DNA of 64,000 nt, from the NCBI GenBank assembly GCA_038030265.1, contig CM075941.1:23002001-23066000 (forward strand), given 5' to 3'. Positions within the stretch are counted from its first letter, which is position 1. Every line of letters begins with the position of its first letter. The notes under the pieces were generated by a model. The model worked only from the letters and a program-made list of their open reading frames with translations, was not told the origin of the DNA and made no database searches. This DNA is from Corythucha ciliata. Lineage: Eukaryota > Arthropoda > Insecta > Hemiptera > Tingidae. Position numbers and translations under genes: made by a program. This document shows, piece after piece, positions 61,175-64,000 of the stretch.

Positions 61175-62697
61175 GCACGTGAACCTGGCGGCACACATAT
61201 CACTAAACACGACGAAAATGTCGCCATTCGTTTGTTTACTGTTTGTTTACGTTTGTTAAGCCCAAATTTTCGTTTGTTTAGCCCTGCAAAATACAATTTT
61301 TTAAAAAACAAAATGTGTGCAGCCAACTTCACGTAACGGCACACATGACCCCAATCGTTTGTTTCGTTACATATTCAGACACGACTTCGTTTGTTTAGCC
61401 CAAATTTTCGTTTGTTTAGCCCTGCAACATACAATTTAAAAAACAAAAAACAAAATGTGTGCCGCCAACTTCACGCAACGGCACACATGAACCCAATCGT
61501 TTGTTTCGCTACTTATTCGGACACGTAAAGGCAGGCACGTAAAGGCCGTTTGTTTACGTTTGTTTAGCCCAAATTTACGTTTGTTTAGCCCAAATGTTCG
61601 TTTGTTTAGCCAGCAAAACATGTATTTATAAGAAAATACATCATGTGTGCAGCTAACTTCACGCAACGGCACACATGACCCCAATCGTTTGTTTCGCTAC
61701 ATATTCAGACACGACTTCGTTTGTTTAGCCCAGCAGAACATGTATTTATAAGAAAATACATCATGTGTGCCGCCAACTTCACGCAACGGCACACATGACT
61801 CCAATCGTTTGTTTCGCCACATATTCAGACATGGAATGGTTTTTTTGTTTGTTTAGCCAAAATTCTTCTGCTTGCAGTATAAAAAGTTTAGCAATATTCT
61901 TTTGCCTTGCAGTATAAAAAGTTTTAAAAACAAATTTGCTCGTGAAATTCACGCAGCGGCACATATGAATGTAATCGTTTGTTTAGGGGCACACTCTGTA
62001 GCAATATAGTTTTTATACGTTTGTTTCGTCAAAATTTTCGTTTGTTTAGCTTTGCAATATAAATTTTATTATCATCAAAATTATTATCCCTCCAACTTTT
62101 TGTAGAGGCACTCATGAACCAAAATTTTTTTTCACTGGTATTTCCGTTTTGGGGAAGTCTGGACGATTATAGTTGAACTGTCGTTGTTCTGTTCGTCTTG
62201 AGCGATGCGCAGCTGTACTGGTTATAATAACTCGTGTGATTCACTAAGATTCGTTCATTATTCTTTCCTATACATTTTTATATTTACATTGTTTGGCTGT
62301 TTCGCCCTGTATGTTCTGCATTGTATTATTCATTTTTTCGAAAAAGAAAATGAGGCCAGCCAACTTTGCGCGACGACACACATGATTATTTCTGTGTTTT
62401 TCTCCCTTTAAAATCATACTCAAGTAGTGTAAACTTCGAAATTAATAAGAAACGAAAGAAACGAAGAAACGAAAATTTGGGCTAAACAAACGTAAACAAA
62501 CGAAGTTGTGTCTGAATATGTAGTGAAACAAACGATTGGGGTCATGTGTGCCCTTGCGTGAAGTTGGCGGCACACATGATGTATTTTCTTATAAATATAT
62601 GTTTTCCTGGGCTACACAAACGAAAATTTGGGCTAAACAAACGAATGGCGCCATTTTCGTCATGTTTAGTGATATGTGTGCCGCCAGGTTCACGTGC
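61175..62697. mobile_element. 1.5-kb foldback element with subterminal tandem repeats and 13-bp target duplication
   Basis: GCACGTGAACCTGGCGGCAC at the left end and its inverse at the right are flanked by the perfect direct repeat ATCCCCGACCCAT (61162-61174 and 62698-62710). The left 850 bp consist of about six diverged units of 120-190 bp, each with GGCACACATGA, CCCAATCGTTTGTTTCG and CGTTTGTTTAGCCC. The right arm (62440-62697) holds inverted units. The centre (62150-62440) is unassigned. No transposase reading frame was found. Confidence 0.82.
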
Positions 62698-62710
62698 ATC
62701 CCCGACCCAT

Positions 62711-63665
62711 TTAATAATATACCTGTTATTGCTTGGAGCAATGAGATCGAACCGTGCCCAAGTATTATTCTTGAGCTCTTTGCACAATTAATCCATCAAA
62801 AGTCTCACGAATGCATGATTATTACATGATTGAAGTAGACGTTAAACTGGAATAAAAGTGTCAAAATGCTCAAGTAATCAAACTTTGCCTTCCTTGTTCC
62901 TACAGATGTCTTGCGTTCAGACTCAGTTATTCATGTACTTCGCGCAGAAAGAAACAGACTTTGAAAACTACACCCTAGTCGAAATGTTTCAATCTGAACG
63001 CCGAACTAGTTTGGAGCAAACGACAAATCCTTAAATCAGCCCTTTTTTACTACCGAAATCACAGAACGTTTGAGTTCCGAAACGAGTGTTTAGTGGATAG
63101 TTACGTTGCATGAGAAGGTTATGATAGGAATAACCGTATGCGCTTTAAAAGTAACCCGCTTCTTATCAGCAATTTAAAACTGAGTTTTTAAACTAAATAC
63201 AGCTCTGTTAATTTTTTCATAGGTATTTCTGAGTGAAATGAGCCTATTACGATGCTGTGGAAGTGATAGAAACTTTTAATTCGAATACCCGATAGTTCCT
63301 CATTGCTATCTTTGAAGATTCGATTAAAACGGGTATCTTTTAGGCCCAGTGCACACTTGCGTTCTTCCAAGCTGCGGCGCCGCGGCGGCACCGCTCTGGT
63401 GGTCTGTATTGTCTTAAAATACATTAGTTGCTATGAAGTAATGCACACATGCGGTTTTTCTAGTCGCGGCCAACGATATATAAAAGAACTGGATTGCTCA
63501 TTACTGCTGATAAAGACCAGCTGATAATAGCCATCAAATAAGCTCCCATAGTGGATGAGAGGGGTGAAGTTTCAAAATAAGTGCCATATTGCCATAACTG
63601 CACAAGGAGAGGGACAGGGTGATTGTTTACCAGGGGACAACCTGCCCCCTCCAGTCCTCTGTGAG
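62711..63665. other. No recognised gene
   Basis: A GCCCAGTGCACACTTGCG motif near 63345 and GGTCGCGGC near 63460 and 63830 hint at decayed MITE ends, but no pair could be built. No coding sequence is supported. Confidence 0.4.
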
Positions 63666-63673
63666 CAATCCAG

Positions 63674-63810
63674 GGGGCCTATTCTCTAACAACAAGCAAT
63701 ATTTTTTTCGCCAGCCATGTGTTTATTTCATTCATTTGTTTGAAGAAAATCAATGAAATAAACATATGACTTCGAAAAAGCTATTGCTTCGGAGTTAGAG
63801 AATAGGCCCC
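63674..63810. mobile_element. 137-bp MITE of the GGGGCCTATTC family
   Basis: GGGGCCTATTCTCTAAC and its inverse, with inner arms around GTTTATTTCATTCATTTG / CAATGAAATAAAC. Flanked by CAG on the left and CTG on the right, so the 3-bp duplication is imperfect. Confidence 0.78.
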
Positions 63811-64000
63811 CTGGTTTATATATCGTTGGTCGCGGCACCGCATTCAAATAAGTAGTTGGAGGGAAATCGAATTTCAAAATGTATATCCACTCGATTGATG
63901 CTCTTTACACTTTTTAGAAATGAATTGGCGTTGGTATAGCCAAAGCTATATATCTTGGGATATATTAGTCCTTATAATATTGTCAGTAGTAAGTGATTAG

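Noticed and set aside
63330..63840. MITE with GCCCAGTGCACACTTGCG end
   Set aside because: No inverted partner or target duplication could be found; left unannotated.

Overview
The window is animal nuclear DNA, most likely from an arthropod. It shows spliceosomal introns, a fourteen-exon-scale density of mobile DNA, MADF-BESS and THAP proteins, a Copia element with the half-tRNA-type primer site GGTTATGGGC, and P, Merlin, PIF/Harbinger-type, ISL2EU-type, hAT, MULE, Ty3/gypsy, I-like LINE and Penelope-like sequences. There is no operon structure, rRNA or CRISPR array. One host gene looks intact: a sodium-coupled SLC5 transporter on the plus strand (19936-22735) in 12 exons with mostly 50-70 nt introns. 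A MADF-BESS gene (11346-12169, minus) is probably host derived but carries a one-base frameshift. A BEN-like coding region (57779-59010) may also be real.

Layout. 1-1145 holds a collapsed Ty3/gypsy element on the minus strand. 1791-3435 is a long foldback element. 3464-9531 is an almost full-length I-like LINE on the minus strand, with its poly(A) tail, pierced by a foldback element near its 3' end and by a small MITE in ORF1. 9808-15000 is a field of MITEs and foldback repeats around the MADF-BESS gene. 15618-19500 contains gypsy pol fragments, one of them split by a 1,017-bp Merlin element with an 8-bp target duplication. The SLC5 gene follows; its largest intron holds a foldback element with a tRNA-like core.

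23790-43051 is a stack of nested insertions. A gypsy gag gene is split by a solo LTR (24017-35331). That LTR is split by a 954-bp terminal-inverted-repeat element and by a Copia/MULE complex. The Copia body has been duplicated in inverted orientation: two 2,609-bp arms with a single mismatch seen, around a 1.48-kb loop. The gypsy pol downstream is interrupted by several MITEs and a foldback, and is followed by two more solo LTRs with perfect 4-bp target duplications.

44058-49860 has two large foldback elements, a decayed multicopy TE-like gene, an LTR fragment, a dimeric tRNA-derived SINE with a 14-bp target duplication inside a LINE ORF1, and a hAT C-terminus. 50341-54890 is a multi-exon P-element (THAP) transposase. 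It is followed by a Penelope-like GIY-YIG fragment, a LINE RT fragment, an ISL2EU-type DDE transposase and the BEN-like gene. 59490-60010 is a higher-order tandem array with an 88/45-bp alternation. 61175-62697 is a foldback element with a perfect 13-bp target duplication.

Almost all coding sequence is mobile DNA in various states of decay, and most of it has been interrupted by later insertions. The relative ages of many insertions can be read from the nesting. Recognition of families rests on motifs read by eye; no database search was run.
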